The position numbers were made by a program, and so were the translations under genes. A stretch of 64,000 bases of DNA from Dyadobacter sp. UC 10 (GTDB taxonomy: Bacteria > Bacteroidota > Bacteroidia > Cytophagales > Spirosomataceae), in contig NZ_VSRN01000001.1 of NCBI RefSeq assembly GCF_008369915.1, positions 682,001 to 746,000 of the forward strand, written 5' to 3'. Each line of letters begins with the position of its first letter. Positions within the stretch are counted from its first letter, which is position 1. Positions 55,239-64,000 of the stretch are shown here, one piece after another. The notes beneath the pieces are model-generated. The model searched no databases. It was not told where the DNA came from and worked only from the letters and a program-made list of their open reading frames with translations.

Positions 55239-55838
55239 ATGATTAGAATAGCCCTGGTAACCGCCTGGCTCTCATTTTTGCTATCCATGGTCGGAGCGTT
55301 GTTCTGGTATCATGATTGGGTATATCAACTTCCCACGCCGGTACCCCGAGATTACGTGCCCGTAGCAACGGGGACGAAAATCAATCTGGACCAAAAGCTG
55401 CCAAATCACGACGGGAAGCCTGTCTTACTGCATTTCTATAATCCGGATTGTCCTTGCTCGCGGTTTAATAAAAGCCACTTTCAATCGCTTGTCCGCTCTT
55501 TCAGCGGCGACGTAAGGTTTATGGTAGTGGTACTTTCTGACAAAAAATTCACTGTCGACGACATTCAGGACAAGATCGGTCTGGACATTCCGGTCAGTTT
55601 CGACCAGTCGCTCGCCACCCAATGCGGCGTGTATTCAACGCCTCAGGCTGCACTGATTGACACAGATCATAGGTTATATTATCGCGGCAATTACAACGCC
55701 AGCCGCTACTGTACGGACGAACAAACTGCTTTCGCAAAAATTGCCCTGGAAGGTCTTCTCCAAAATGAGTCGTTGCCAATCCTGGACAGGAAGGCACTTA
55801 CGTCCTACGGATGCACCATGCCGGTCTGCAAAAATTAA
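55239..55838 (+). CDS. Thioredoxin-like (DUF6436-type) membrane-anchored protein with CxC motif
   Basis: 199 residues. An N-terminal membrane anchor (about 5-25) is followed by a thioredoxin/AhpC-like domain (about 45-180): DGKPVLLHFYNPDCPCSRFN with the motif C-P-C in the active-site position, then FMVVVLSDKKF and TPQAALIDTDHRLYYRGNYN. The cis-Pro of Trx folds is seen in STPQAALID. The pattern fits periplasmic thiol-disulfide proteins, but C-x-C instead of C-x-x-C leaves open reductase or isomerase activity. Twelve bases separate it from the hybrid kinase, so the two are surely co-transcribed. Confidence 0.8.
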   Translation: MIRIALVTAWLSFLLSMVGALFWYHDWVYQLPTPVPRDYVPVATGTKINLDQKLPNHDGKPVLLHFYNPDCPCSRFNKSHFQSLVRSFSGDVRFMVVVLSDKKFTVDDIQDKIGLDIPVSFDQSLATQCGVYSTPQAALIDTDHRLYYRGNYNASRYCTDEQTAFAKIALEGLLQNESLPILDRKALTSYGCTMPVCKN

Positions 55839-55850
55839 AACCCCAATAAA

Positions 55851-58109
55851 ATGATATTGGAAACAAGAGACGCTTCGCCCAACCAGCCGGTTGGTAATTT
55901 TCTTTCCGGGATCAAAGAGCGATCCGACCATCTGATGAATTTGTTCCTGCCCGGTTATTTCCTGATCGGCCTGATTCTGGCGGCATTTTATGACACCTGG
56001 TTTATCGCTGTTGGCGTGGGCGGAACATTACTCATTGCTTACTATTCCATCAAGTTCGCCCTGCCGAATTCCGACCTCTACCAATACGTTCTGAGTACGG
56101 CCCTGGGGATTTTTATGGCGCAGTTCATTTATCAGATGCATGGGCTGTTCGAAATGCACTTTTTTGCATTCATAGGCAGTGCCGTGCTGATCACCTATCA
56201 GAAATGGAAACTGCAGGTTCCTATTATGGTTGTAGTGCTGGTACATCATGCCGTTTTCGGGTATCTGCAAAACACCGGTCTCACTGAAATTTATTTTACC
56301 AGGCTCTCTTATTTCGACCTGCTGACCTTCACGATCCATATTCTGCTCGCAGCAGCGATCTTCTTTATTTGCGGACTATGGTCCTACATGCTGAACAAAT
56401 TTTATAAAATGCATATTGACCAGACCATGCAGATGGCTGAGCTGCAAAAAGAAGTACAACTTTCACTGGTGCGTAAACAGAATGAAGAAATTCAGAAAAG
56501 AGCAAACGACCGCCTTCGCCAAAGTAATGCAGAATTAGAAAAAGCACGTCAGGAAGCCGATAAAGCCAACCAGGCGAAAAGTGTTTTCCTCGCTACGATG
56601 AGCCACGAAATACGCACACCGATGAACGGCGTAATCGGAATGGCGGCCCTGCTGCAGGAAACGAAACTGTCGGAAGAACAGCGCATGTTTACTGAAACAA
56701 TCGCTACCTGCGGAGAAACGCTTATCAACGTGATCAACGATATTCTTGATTTTTCAAAGATCGAATCCGGCAACCTTGAACTTGAAAACGAGGACTTCAA
56801 CCTGCGGCAAAATATTGAGGACGTACTGGATATTTTTGGAGGAAAAGCCGCCAAACTCGGCCTTGACCTTGTATACCAGATTGATGAACATATTCCAGCG
56901 CAGGTAGTCGGTGACCAGCTTCGGCTGCGGCAGATCCTGATCAATCTGATAGGTAATGCGATGAAATTTACCGAACAGGGCGAGGTTTGCGTTTTTGTAA
57001 CCCAGGAAAAAACAGGCGCCGACGGCAGCCTGCAATTGCGGTTTGATGTGCGCGACACAGGAATAGGCATTTCCAAAGACAAAATGAACCGGCTTTTTAA
57101 AGCATTTTCACAAGTCGATTCTTCAACCACCCGCAAATACGGCGGTTCCGGGCTGGGACTCGCTATTTCTGAAAAACTTGTAAAGTTAATGGGGGGCGAA
57201 ATCATGGTGACCAGCGAAATTGACAAGGGATCCACATTCTCATTTACTTTCAAAACCACGGAGGGCACCAGGGAACTCCCGTCTTACACTGACCACGATA
57301 TGGACGAGCATCGGGGTAAAAAGGTACTTTTGGTAGATGACAATGCGACCAACCTGGCCATACTGAAACGCCAGATGCAGAACTGGAAACTGGAACCGAT
57401 GCTTGCAGCCTCCGGCGCTGAGGCACTGGAAATACTATTCAGTAACCAGGAAATCGATCTGGTGATCACCGATATGCAGATGCCGGCCATGGATGGCGTT
57501 ACGCTGGGAGCAAATATCCGTCGTTATACGCCCGAAACACCTATTATCCTGCTTAGTTCTATTGGGGAAGAATTAAAAGACAAGCACCGGCAGCTATTCT
57601 CTTCCGTGCTCTCGAAGCCAATCCGTCAGCACATTCTGAGCACCCACATCATGAATGCGTTGCAGAAAAAATTCCTTCAGAAAACGGAACACGCGACGCA
57701 AAACAAGCTTTCAACTGAATTCTCGAAACGCTATCCGCTGGAAATGCTGGTGGCGGAAGACAACAAGATCAATCAGCACGTGATTGTCCGGATCCTGCAA
57801 AAGCTGGGCTACGAACCCGACATCGCCAAAGACGGACAGGAAGCTTTGCAAGCATCCAATCACAAAAACTATGATCTCATTCTGATGGATATGCAAATGC
57901 CGGTCATGGACGGAATCGAAGCGACGCACCTGATACGCAAAACTCTTGTACATCAGCCAGTTATAGTCGCTCTGACTGCCAATGCACTGGAAGGGACACA
58001 GCAGCAATGCCTGGACGCCGGTATGGACGATTACCTCAGCAAGCCAATCAAATTGGAGGAGCTGATGTCTAAAATCAGAAAATGGGCACGTGAGAGTGTG
58101 AAAAGCTGA
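55851..58109 (+). CDS. Hybrid sensor histidine kinase with two receiver domains
   Basis: 752 residues. An N-terminal membrane region with about six helices (about 25-185) has no recognised sensor module. A coiled coil (about 190-240) leads to the HisKA domain with the phosphate-accepting His252 ([11 protein letters not shown]), HATPase_c (about 350-475, [19 protein letters not shown] and GGSGLGLAI), receiver 1 (about 490-600, Asp541 in [11 protein letters not shown]) and receiver 2 (about 625-745, Asp680 in [11 protein letters not shown]). Both phospho-acceptor Asp are kept. No Hpt domain is fused, so a separate one is needed. Its link with the thioredoxin-like protein suggests sensing of redox state (inference). 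Confidence 0.93.
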   Translation: MILETRDASPNQPVGNFLSGIKERSDHLMNLFLPGYFLIGLILAAFYDTWFIAVGVGGTLLIAYYSIKFALPNSDLYQYVLSTALGIFMAQFIYQMHGLFEMHFFAFIGSAVLITYQKWKLQVPIMVVVLVHHAVFGYLQNTGLTEIYFTRLSYFDLLTFTIHILLAAAIFFICGLWSYMLNKFYKMHIDQTMQMAELQKEVQLSLVRKQNEEIQKRANDRLRQSNAELEKARQEADKANQAKSVFLATMSHEIRTPMNGVIGMAALLQETKLSEEQRMFTETIATCGETLINVINDILDFSKIESGNLELENEDFNLRQNIEDVLDIFGGKAAKLGLDLVYQIDEHIPAQVVGDQLRLRQILINLIGNAMKFTEQGEVCVFVTQEKTGADGSLQLRFDVRDTGIGISKDKMNRLFKAFSQVDSSTTRKYGGSGLGLAISEKLVKLMGGEIMVTSEIDKGSTFSFTFKTTEGTRELPSYTDHDMDEHRGKKVLLVDDNATNLAILKRQMQNWKLEPMLAASGAEALEILFSNQEIDLVITDMQMPAMDGVTLGANIRRYTPETPIILLSSIGEELKDKHRQLFSSVLSKPIRQHILSTHIMNALQKKFLQKTEHATQNKLSTEFSKRYPLEMLVAEDNKINQHVIVRILQKLGYEPDIAKDGQEALQASNHKNYDLILMDMQMPVMDGIEATHLIRKTLVHQPVIVALTANALEGTQQQCLDAGMDDYLSKPIKLEELMSKIRKWARESVKS

Positions 58110-58144
58110 CTTGAAATTTTCCCGACATTTTTTTTTCAGAAAAA

Positions 58145-58192
58145 TTTGCGCAACTATAAAGTTGCGCCTATATTTGCAACCATAACATTGCA
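58145..58192 (+). promoter_or_regulatory. Promoter with two palindromic ArsR operators (operon B)
   Basis: TTTG (58145-58148), 20 bases, TATATTTG (58169-58176): an exact match to TTTG-N20-TAnnTTTG. Operator 1 GCGCAAC-N6-GTTGCGC (58148-58167, perfect 7-bp arms) fills the spacer. Operator 2 TGCAAC-N6-ATTGCA (58175-58192, one mismatch) covers the expected transcription start. Centres are 26 bases apart. The geometry is that of operon A with a different half-site sequence. ATG at 58196. Confidence 0.85.
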
Positions 58193-58195
58193 CTT

Positions 58196-58534
58196 ATGCC
58201 TAAAGAAATCAGGAGAGACGTATTTCAAGCCATCGCAGACCCTACAAGGAGAGCTATCCTAAGTTTAATCGCATTACAGGCTATGACACCCAATGCATTG
58301 GCTGAGCATTTTGATACCAGCAGACAGGCGGTTTCAAAACATATTAAAATATTGACCGAATGCCAGCTCGTAACCCAACAACTTTCTGGCAGGGAAATTT
58401 TGTATCATTTTAACGCAAAGCAAATGAAGGAGGTAGATCAGTGGCTGCAACAATTCAAAAAGCTTTGGGAAGATCGTTTTAGTCAGCTAGACCAGGTATT
58501 ACTTAACTTAAAACCAGACGATTATGAAAAGTAA
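58196..58534 (+). CDS. ArsR-family transcriptional regulator (operon B)
   Basis: 112-residue paralogue of the regulator at 52291: [20 protein letters not shown], helix-turn-helix [20 protein letters not shown] then [11 protein letters not shown] and a wing [11 protein letters not shown]. The recognition helix differs (TSRQAVSKH against ISRPAISQH), as do the operators. No metal-binding Cys. The AHSA1 gene begins inside its end (11-base overlap). Confidence 0.92.
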   Translation: MPKEIRRDVFQAIADPTRRAILSLIALQAMTPNALAEHFDTSRQAVSKHIKILTECQLVTQQLSGREILYHFNAKQMKEVDQWLQQFKKLWEDRFSQLDQVLLNLKPDDYEK

Positions 58535-59024
58535 TGTTTTGATGAATTTCAGTATCGACAAGGAAAACAAGAAGATTAAAGTAGAAAGGGAATTTGATGC
58601 GCCGGTGGCCAGGGTGTGGCCTGCCTGGACTGAAAAAGAACTGCTTGACCAATGGTGGGCGCCCAAACCCTGGAAAGCCAGGACCAAAACAATGGATTTC
58701 AGAGAAGGAGGGCACTGGTTATATGCAATGGTAGGTCCCGAAGGTGAAGAACATTGGGCTCGTGCGGATTACCAAAAAATCTCACCGCTCCGGTCATTTA
58801 CAGCCAAAGACGCATTTTCCGATGCCGATGGAAATGTAAATGAATCTATGCCGGTCTCAACCTGGGAGAATACATTCAAGGAAGAATCGAGCAAGACACT
58901 TGTCTTTGTTGATATCACATTTGATAACGTGTCCGATATGGAACAACAGCTGGAAATGGGCTTCAAAGAAGGTTTCGAAATGGGGCTGTCCAACCTGGAT
59001 GAGTTACTGGCTGCACAGAAGTAA
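58524..59024 (+). CDS. AHSA1/SRPBCC-domain protein (operon B)
   Basis: 166 residues in one SRPBCC domain: [20 protein letters not shown] then [40 protein letters not shown] and [16 protein letters not shown]. Close to the operon A protein in length and organisation. The start overlaps the regulator gene; a later Met (58542) is possible. It ends before a strong bidirectional terminator. Confidence 0.9.
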   Translation: MKSNVLMNFSIDKENKKIKVEREFDAPVARVWPAWTEKELLDQWWAPKPWKARTKTMDFREGGHWLYAMVGPEGEEHWARADYQKISPLRSFTAKDAFSDADGNVNESMPVSTWENTFKEESSKTLVFVDITFDNVSDMEQQLEMGFKEGFEMGLSNLDELLAAQK

Positions 59025-59043
59025 TACCTTCTGTAATGATATT

Positions 59044-59086
59044 AAAACTGCTTCAAAGCGGCTTTCATGCACTTTGAAGCAGTTTT
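59044..59086. terminator. Bidirectional intrinsic terminator
   Basis: AAAACTGCTTCAAAG (59044-59058) and CTTTGAAGCAGTTTT (59072-59086) pair perfectly (15 bp, loop 13). The outer A and T runs serve both strands, ending operon B and the convergent hydrolase gene. Confidence 0.92.
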
Positions 59087-60814
59087 TCATTTTCCGGAGG
59101 CTTTTAATTTTTCAGCGAAATCCTCAGGTAACTTTTGAAAACGCAGGTTAATGACCCGGCCATTTGTCATTTTCATTCCGGTAATGCTGCCTGATTCGTC
59201 CCTTACCATATCGATCTGCTGGACCCACCACCAGGGAGCCTGCAGACGATCTTTACTCACAACCCTCAAATCCGCTTCCCCGTGATGAACATGTACCAGT
59301 TTGAGTGTATCTCCTTTTAACTTAATGTGGTAAAATGTTTCAAGCTCCGGGCTATAATATCTTCCTACAAACTGTTCGCGGGAAACCGTTTCCGGAGCTC
59401 GCGACTCCACGCGGGTAGCGGGGTGATTTCCATTCTGATGCAGCGTAATGCGAGTCACCTGACCTTGTTTTGGCCGGTGAAAAGTAACCGAAGCGTCCAC
59501 TACTTTCAGAAAAAAGGTTGAATCGGAGGAAGGAAACATTGGAAACCATGGCTGCCCGGTACCCTGGGTTAAATATTTATCGCCCTCTTTTTTAAAAGTC
59601 ATCACGAAATCGGGCGCTTCCGTCAATGCATAAGAACCGGCATATTGGTTGAATAATGCGGAGTCAAATTTGACCTCTGTTTTTGAAACAACCGCACCCT
59701 TATCAGCAGCCTTTTCTTGCTTAATGAACGGAGCAAGATATAGGCTTGCGACCGCAAATGCCTTTTGTGGCGGGTTAAATTCTGCCTGGTTACTCAATAC
59801 GATAAATCCGTAATCTTCTTTTGGAAAGTAGGATAAATGCGCCCGAAAGCCGGCATCAGCGCCATCGTGGCCATAGTAATCCAGTCCTTTATACTTGCCA
59901 TGGATTAGTCCCGAAGCATAAGGTAATGTATCGCCCTTTGTTAGCCTGCCCCGTTCCAGCATTTGTTTCATTGTAGCTCTTGTCCCTACCTGTGGCGAAC
60001 TGAAATTGTTGATCCACAATGCCAGATCATTAACGGTTGTAAATAAGCTGGTCGCACCTACATTTCCGTAGCTCAGTATGCTTTTGCTGAACATCGTCGG
60101 CCCGAAAGTGCCGGGGGTACGGTGAAAAGAATAGGCCCGGCCTTTCACGATCTTTTCCTGGTTGTCGTAAAACTGGGTATTCTTCATGCCCAGCTGTTTG
60201 AAAACGTTGCGCTCCATCCAATAGTCAAAAGGTTGTTTGGTAACCCGGCTTACAACTTCCGCCAGCAGCGTGTAGCCCGTATTACAATAGGCGTAAGCTG
60301 AACCCGGCTCAAAATTCAGGTCTTTCTGGCGGGTGACGAGATTGAAAACATGTTGCCTGGTGATCACATCGTCGAGCTGCCAGCCTGCCATCGCCAGCAA
60401 ATTCCATTGATCGCGCAAGCCGCTGGTGTGGTGGATGAGGTGTCGGATCGTAATCGTTTTTCCAAAGTCGGGCACTTCCGGGATATGCTTGCGGATATCG
60501 TCGTCGAGCGACAACTTTCCTTGCTCTGCAAGGAGTACAATGGCAAAATCAGTAAACTGCTTCGAAACCGAAGCGACATGAAAAATAGTCTCAGGTGTGA
60601 TCTTTGCGCCCGTTTCGAGATCGGCTTCTCCAAAACCTTTGGCATAGATGAGCTTACCTTTATGAACAACCCCAACGGCCGCGCCCGGCATACCCGGCTT
60701 ATTCCATTCGGCAAAAACAGAATCTATTTTTGCCGACGGCACGGGACTTTGCGCCAGAACAGAAATCTGGTATATAGACAGAATCAAAGCACAGAGTGGT
60801 AAGTGTAATTTCAT
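59087..60814 (-). CDS. Beta-lactamase-family (class C-like) serine hydrolase, secreted
   Basis: 575 residues with signal peptide about 1-21. The penicillin-binding-protein fold shows the nucleophile motif S82-V-S-K85, the second motif YCN (in YAYCNTGYTLLAEV) and a later HDGADAGF that replaces the KTG motif. Residues about 400-575 are a beta-rich extra domain (PDFVMTFKKEGDKYLTQGTG) found in esterase or peptidase members and not in true beta-lactamases. Antibiotic resistance should not be assumed. Divergent from the S41 peptidase. Confidence 0.9.
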   Translation of the reverse strand: MKLHLPLCALILSIYQISVLAQSPVPSAKIDSVFAEWNKPGMPGAAVGVVHKGKLIYAKGFGEADLETGAKITPETIFHVASVSKQFTDFAIVLLAEQGKLSLDDDIRKHIPEVPDFGKTITIRHLIHHTSGLRDQWNLLAMAGWQLDDVITRQHVFNLVTRQKDLNFEPGSAYAYCNTGYTLLAEVVSRVTKQPFDYWMERNVFKQLGMKNTQFYDNQEKIVKGRAYSFHRTPGTFGPTMFSKSILSYGNVGATSLFTTVNDLALWINNFSSPQVGTRATMKQMLERGRLTKGDTLPYASGLIHGKYKGLDYYGHDGADAGFRAHLSYFPKEDYGFIVLSNQAEFNPPQKAFAVASLYLAPFIKQEKAADKGAVVSKTEVKFDSALFNQYAGSYALTEAPDFVMTFKKEGDKYLTQGTGQPWFPMFPSSDSTFFLKVVDASVTFHRPKQGQVTRITLHQNGNHPATRVESRAPETVSREQFVGRYYSPELETFYHIKLKGDTLKLVHVHHGEADLRVVSKDRLQAPWWWVQQIDMVRDESGSITGMKMTNGRVINLRFQKLPEDFAEKLKASGK

Positions 60815-60965
60815 TGCAGCGAGTAAGTCTTGATTTTGAGCGTATTGGGCTGATAAAGTACGAATTTACCAAACTTGTTCTCTTATGTCCAGTGTTAAAT
60901 ATTAAAAGGTGATTTGGTATAACAATAGCCCGGCAGGCTTTATAAATCAAACCACGGTGACTTCC

Positions 60966-63194
60966 ATGAAAAAAAATTTAATCGTCCTCACATTCCTCTG
61001 CCTCCCTTTTCTCTCCGCAGCCCAGGAACAACCGGCCGCAACCGATTTCAATCTCGACTTTGAGAAAAAAACGCCCGGACAAACCCTGCCCGATAAATGG
61101 ATTCAGTGGGGAACGGGTTATCAGCTTTTTACTGACAGCACGGAGAAGCACAACGGCAAAAACGCAGTGCTGATAAAAGCGCCGTCTCCTATCCCGCCAG
61201 GCAAGTTCGGTTGTGTTGCAACCACTATACCGGCAGCTTATTCAGGTAAAGAAATCGAGCTGAGGGGTTATCTGAAATTCAAAGATGTAACGAGCGGCTG
61301 GGTAGGATTGGTGATGCAGATCGACGGAAATACCGGCACACTGCAACTGAATAATATGCAAAAAGAAGGCATTCGAGGGACGGCGGACTGGAAAGAATAC
61401 CACATCAAACTGCCATACCCCCGCAGTGCCGCGAAAATACATGTAGGCGCGCTGACTACCGGGCCAGGTGAACTGTGGGTGGATGATCTGGAATTATTGA
61501 TTGACGGTAAGCCATTTTACGAAGCACCTGCCAAACAACCGTTTGCGGCTGAGCTCGATAAGGAGTTTGACAAAGGCTCCAATATCGTCATCGATAACTT
61601 GACCCCGGCACTCGTTGCGGATTTGTCCGATCTGGGCAAATTATGGGGCTTTCTCAAATATTATCATCCGGCTGTAAAACACGGCAATCATAACTGGGAT
61701 TACGCGCTTTTCAGGATTTTGCCCCAACTGACAAATGCAAAATCAAAAGTTGCAAAAGAGAAGGCTTTATATCAATGGATCAAAAAACTGGGGCCTGTCC
61801 AACCAGGTACTGCACAGCCGGATATAGCAGACGCAAAATTAAAACCTACGCTGGAATGGCTCTCGAATCCTTCGATTGGAAAAGAACTGCGGGCTTTGCT
61901 CGATACGATTAAAAATGCACAAAAAACAGACGAAAGCTATTATATCGGACAGTATCCGGGAGTCGGAAACCCTGAATTCAAGAATGAACACCCCTACCCG
62001 CAAATGCAGTATTCCGACTCAGGTTACAGGCTGCTTGGCTTGTACCGGTACTGGAATATGATCGAATATTTTTTCCCTTATAAATACCTGATCAAAGAAG
62101 ACTGGCAGGCAGTTTTGACTGAATTTATACCCAAATTCATCAAGGCAACCGACGAAACTTCTTACAAACTGGCAGCACTCGAACTGATCGGCAAAGTGCA
62201 GGACACACATGCTAATGTGTATAATCAACAGGGGGCGCTTAACAGGTATTTTGGGGAGAAATACGCCCCGGCGCAGCTTACTTTTATCGAAAACAAGCCG
62301 GTAGTGACGGACTATTACAATGCGGCGCTTGGTGAAAAATCGGGACTAAAAATCGGGGATATTGTTGAAAAGATCAATGGAAAAACGATTGCGCAACTGA
62401 TTAAGGAAAAACTGCCCTACTCACCGGCGTCCAACTATCCCACCCAGCTCAGAGTACTGGCCTCCAACCTGTTACGAACCAATGACTCTACCATTTCTGT
62501 AAGCATCAGGCGGAACGATAAGGTTCAGGATCTTACCGTCCCGGCATTTGGCACAAACCAGGTCAATATCTACGCGAATTACAATAAGACGGACACCTGT
62601 TTTAAAATGATCAACCCGGATATTGCCTATTTGTATCCCGGAAAATGGAAAAACGCTTACATGTCAAAACTCACTCCTGAGATCTCCAAAAGCAAAGGTC
62701 TTATTATTGATATGAGGTGCTACCCTTCTGATTTCATGGTTTTTAGCTTTGGACCATATCTGCTCCCTGAGGCAAAACCTTTCGTTAAATTCACAATAGG
62801 AAGCATTCAATCTCCCGGAATATTCACTTTTACCCCAAACCTGAGCATCGGTAGGTCCAACCCGGAATATTACAAAGGGAAAATCATCCTGATCATCAAC
62901 GAAAACACCCAAAGTCAGGCGGAATATACTTCAATGACATTCAAAACCGCCCCGAATATCACTGTAATCGGTAGTACCACTGCCGGGGCAGACGGAAACC
63001 TTTCGGCCATTGTTCTCCCCGGAAATATCCGCACCGGCATCAGCGGGGTCGGCATTTATTACCCCGACGGAAAAGAGACCCAGCAAGTAGGAATTGTGCC
63101 GGATCTGGAAGTAAAACCCACTATTCAAGGCATTACAGCAGGGAAAGACGAATTGCTCGACAAAGCGGTGATGTTGCTTTCTGAGAGTAAATAG
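60966..63194 (+). CDS. S41-family C-terminal-processing-like peptidase, secreted
   Basis: 742 residues with signal peptide MKKNLIVLTFLCLPFLSAAQ; 19 codons upstream were left out since they precede it. Order: a jelly-roll carbohydrate-binding-like domain (about 25-185), a helical domain (about 210-430), a PDZ-like segment (about 435-530, KSGLKIGDIVEKINGKTI) and the S41 catalytic core (about 550-742) with the likely catalytic Ser in ENTQSQAEY. The N-terminal domain suggests binding of surface polymer. No partner is seen; a terminator follows. Confidence 0.87.
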   Translation: MKKNLIVLTFLCLPFLSAAQEQPAATDFNLDFEKKTPGQTLPDKWIQWGTGYQLFTDSTEKHNGKNAVLIKAPSPIPPGKFGCVATTIPAAYSGKEIELRGYLKFKDVTSGWVGLVMQIDGNTGTLQLNNMQKEGIRGTADWKEYHIKLPYPRSAAKIHVGALTTGPGELWVDDLELLIDGKPFYEAPAKQPFAAELDKEFDKGSNIVIDNLTPALVADLSDLGKLWGFLKYYHPAVKHGNHNWDYALFRILPQLTNAKSKVAKEKALYQWIKKLGPVQPGTAQPDIADAKLKPTLEWLSNPSIGKELRALLDTIKNAQKTDESYYIGQYPGVGNPEFKNEHPYPQMQYSDSGYRLLGLYRYWNMIEYFFPYKYLIKEDWQAVLTEFIPKFIKATDETSYKLAALELIGKVQDTHANVYNQQGALNRYFGEKYAPAQLTFIENKPVVTDYYNAALGEKSGLKIGDIVEKINGKTIAQLIKEKLPYSPASNYPTQLRVLASNLLRTNDSTISVSIRRNDKVQDLTVPAFGTNQVNIYANYNKTDTCFKMINPDIAYLYPGKWKNAYMSKLTPEISKSKGLIIDMRCYPSDFMVFSFGPYLLPEAKPFVKFTIGSIQSPGIFTFTPNLSIGRSNPEYYKGKIILIINENTQSQAEYTSMTFKTAPNITVIGSTTAGADGNLSAIVLPGNIRTGISGVGIYYPDGKETQQVGIVPDLEVKPTIQGITAGKDELLDKAVMLLSESK

Positions 63195-63211
63195 CTAATT
63201 TGCACATCAAC

Positions 63212-63246
63212 AAAAAAGCACCGGAAGTACGATCCGGTGCTTTTTT
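63212..63246. terminator. Bidirectional intrinsic terminator
   Basis: AAAAAAGCACCGGA (63212-63225) and TCCGGTGCTTTTTT (63233-63246) are perfectly complementary with a seven-base loop, between convergent stops at 63194 and 63260. Confidence 0.95.
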
Positions 63247-63259
63247 GTAAGTCAAACGA

Positions 63260-64000
63260 TCAGTTTGCAGGCGTTACCACATAGGTTTTGCCTGCTTCGG
63301 TCTGAAAATCTTTCAGGACACCTACGGGAAGTTTCTCTACTGCCCCTGTTCGGTTTTTTTCGGGATTGATAAAAGAAAACAATGCGTTCGGGTTTGCATT
63401 GGAAGCTGTTTTCGCCGCTGCACCTTTTACTATGGTTTCTTCGTTCGTCCTGATCCTGCAATTTCCGCCCAGCGCCGATTTCACAGTCGCGGTTTTTAAC
63501 TTACCACCTGCCCATTCCATATCTATTTCAAAACCGCCCCTTGCTTTTAAACCGGTAATTTTACCGTCGGGCCAGGCTTTCGGCAATGCGGGCAAAAGAT
63601 GTATTTCACCGGCGTGACTCTGCACAAGCATTTCGGCAATTCCAGCAGTACCTCCAAAATTTCCATCGATCTGAAACGGAGGGCAGGCGTCGAACATATT
63701 GGGGTACAAGCCTCCTTTTCCCTGCAAAGCCGGGTCGTTTTCCTTGACCAGTGTGATCAGGTTGGTAAGCAAAGTATGTGCTTTGTCACCATTGAGCAGG
63801 CGCGCGTGGATATTAATCTTCCAGCCCATTGCCCAACCCGTTCCCGAATCGCCGCGGCGCTCCATGGATTTGGCGACGGCCGCATTCAGGGTTGGATTGG
63901 TAAACCGGTTGATCTGGTTCGAGGGATGCAAAGCGTACAAATGTGAAATGTGGCGATGCTCTTTTTCCCCATCCTCAAAATCAAACTGCCACTCCTGCAA
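63260..64000 (-). CDS. GH95-family alpha-L-fucosidase, C-terminal part (5' cut by window end)
   Basis: The last 246 residues of a larger enzyme (family members have about 800). The catalytic barrel end is clear: EKEHRHISHLYALHPSNQIN, RRGDSGTGWAMGWKINIHAR with the catalytic Asp region, and FDACPPFQIDGNFGGTAGIA. The C-terminal beta-domain follows (LLPALPKAWPDGKITGLKAR). GH95 enzymes hydrolyse alpha-1,2-linked fucose (some act on galactose) with inversion. The gene starts beyond 64000; its first codon here is a Leu TTG and not a start. It adds a second fucosidase to the GH29 of PUL 3. Confidence 0.93.
   Translation of the reverse strand: MQEWQFDFEDGEKEHRHISHLYALHPSNQINRFTNPTLNAAVAKSMERRGDSGTGWAMGWKINIHARLLNGDKAHTLLTNLITLVKENDPALQGKGGLYPNMFDACPPFQIDGNFGGTAGIAEMLVQSHAGEIHLLPALPKAWPDGKITGLKARGGFEIDMEWAGGKLKTATVKSALGGNCRIRTNEETIVKGAAAKTASNANPNALFSFINPEKNRTGAVEKLPVGVLKDFQTEAGKTYVVTPAN

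Noticed and set aside
59087-60814. Antibiotic-resistance beta-lactamase
   Set aside because: The KTG motif is replaced and a long extra C-terminal domain is present, as in esterase or peptidase members of the family.

Overview
The window comes from a Bacteroidota genome, most likely the Cytophagales/Spirosomaceae (Dyadobacter-like; inferred from gene families and not tested by search). Three SusC/SusD outer-membrane glycan-uptake pairs, a FecR/ECF-sigma switch, MacB-type permeases with FtsX domains, promoters of the Bacteroidota TTTG-N20-TAnnTTTG type and dense families of secreted carbohydrate enzymes all point there. No rRNA, tRNA, CRISPR array, transposase or phage gene was seen.

Layout. 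1-863 is the end of a heavy-metal RND efflux adaptor. 1028-9533 is a plus-strand polysaccharide utilisation locus (PUL 1): SusC, SusD, a heparinase II/III-type lyase and a CE15-type glucuronoyl esterase. 9650-14284 holds a YdeI-like protein and a minus-strand run of sulfatase, Old Yellow Enzyme, Crp/Fnr regulator and TPR membrane protein. 14387-21244 (minus) is PUL 2: ECF sigma factor, FecR anti-sigma factor, STN-containing SusC and SusD, which together form a trans-envelope signalling and uptake unit. 21388-24031 has a Tat-type sugar isomerase-like protein, an unknown conserved protein and a short-chain dehydrogenase. 24234-25810 is a decaying patch: a small membrane protein overlapping an ABC ATPase with one frameshift, then a monooxygenase pseudogene with at least three frameshifts. 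25956-33082 has a GT39 mannosyltransferase-like protein, REP-like hairpins, a 51-residue membrane protein, an ECF42-type sigma factor with its YCII/DGPF partner, a GlcG-type protein and a MacB-like permease.

33419-37152 is an overlapping two-gene unit: a PA14 protein and a beta-propeller protein fused to an azurin-type copper domain. 37165-47008 (minus) is PUL 3: SusC, SusD, GH29 alpha-L-fucosidase, a large hydrolase-like protein that may be an alpha-uronidase, and a GntR-type sugar-responsive regulator. 47313-54717 is housekeeping and accessory (VOC, AlkB, LabA-like NYN protein, SIMPL protein, an esterase, an AhpD-like protein). 52240-59024 contains two paralogous ArsR + AHSA1/SRPBCC operons whose promoters carry two palindromic operators in the same geometry but with different half-sites; between them lies a thioredoxin-like protein joined to a hybrid histidine kinase. 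The window ends with a beta-lactamase-family hydrolase, an S41 peptidase and the C-terminal part of a GH95 fucosidase.

The strongest candidates for something little described are the twin ArsR/AHSA1 control regions, the propeller-cupredoxin/PA14 pair, the thioredoxin-like/hybrid-kinase pair, and the REP-like hairpins whose stems change while a TTCA loop is kept. Intrinsic terminators were found by eye at 14328, 21332, 24045, 42424, 59044 and 63212.
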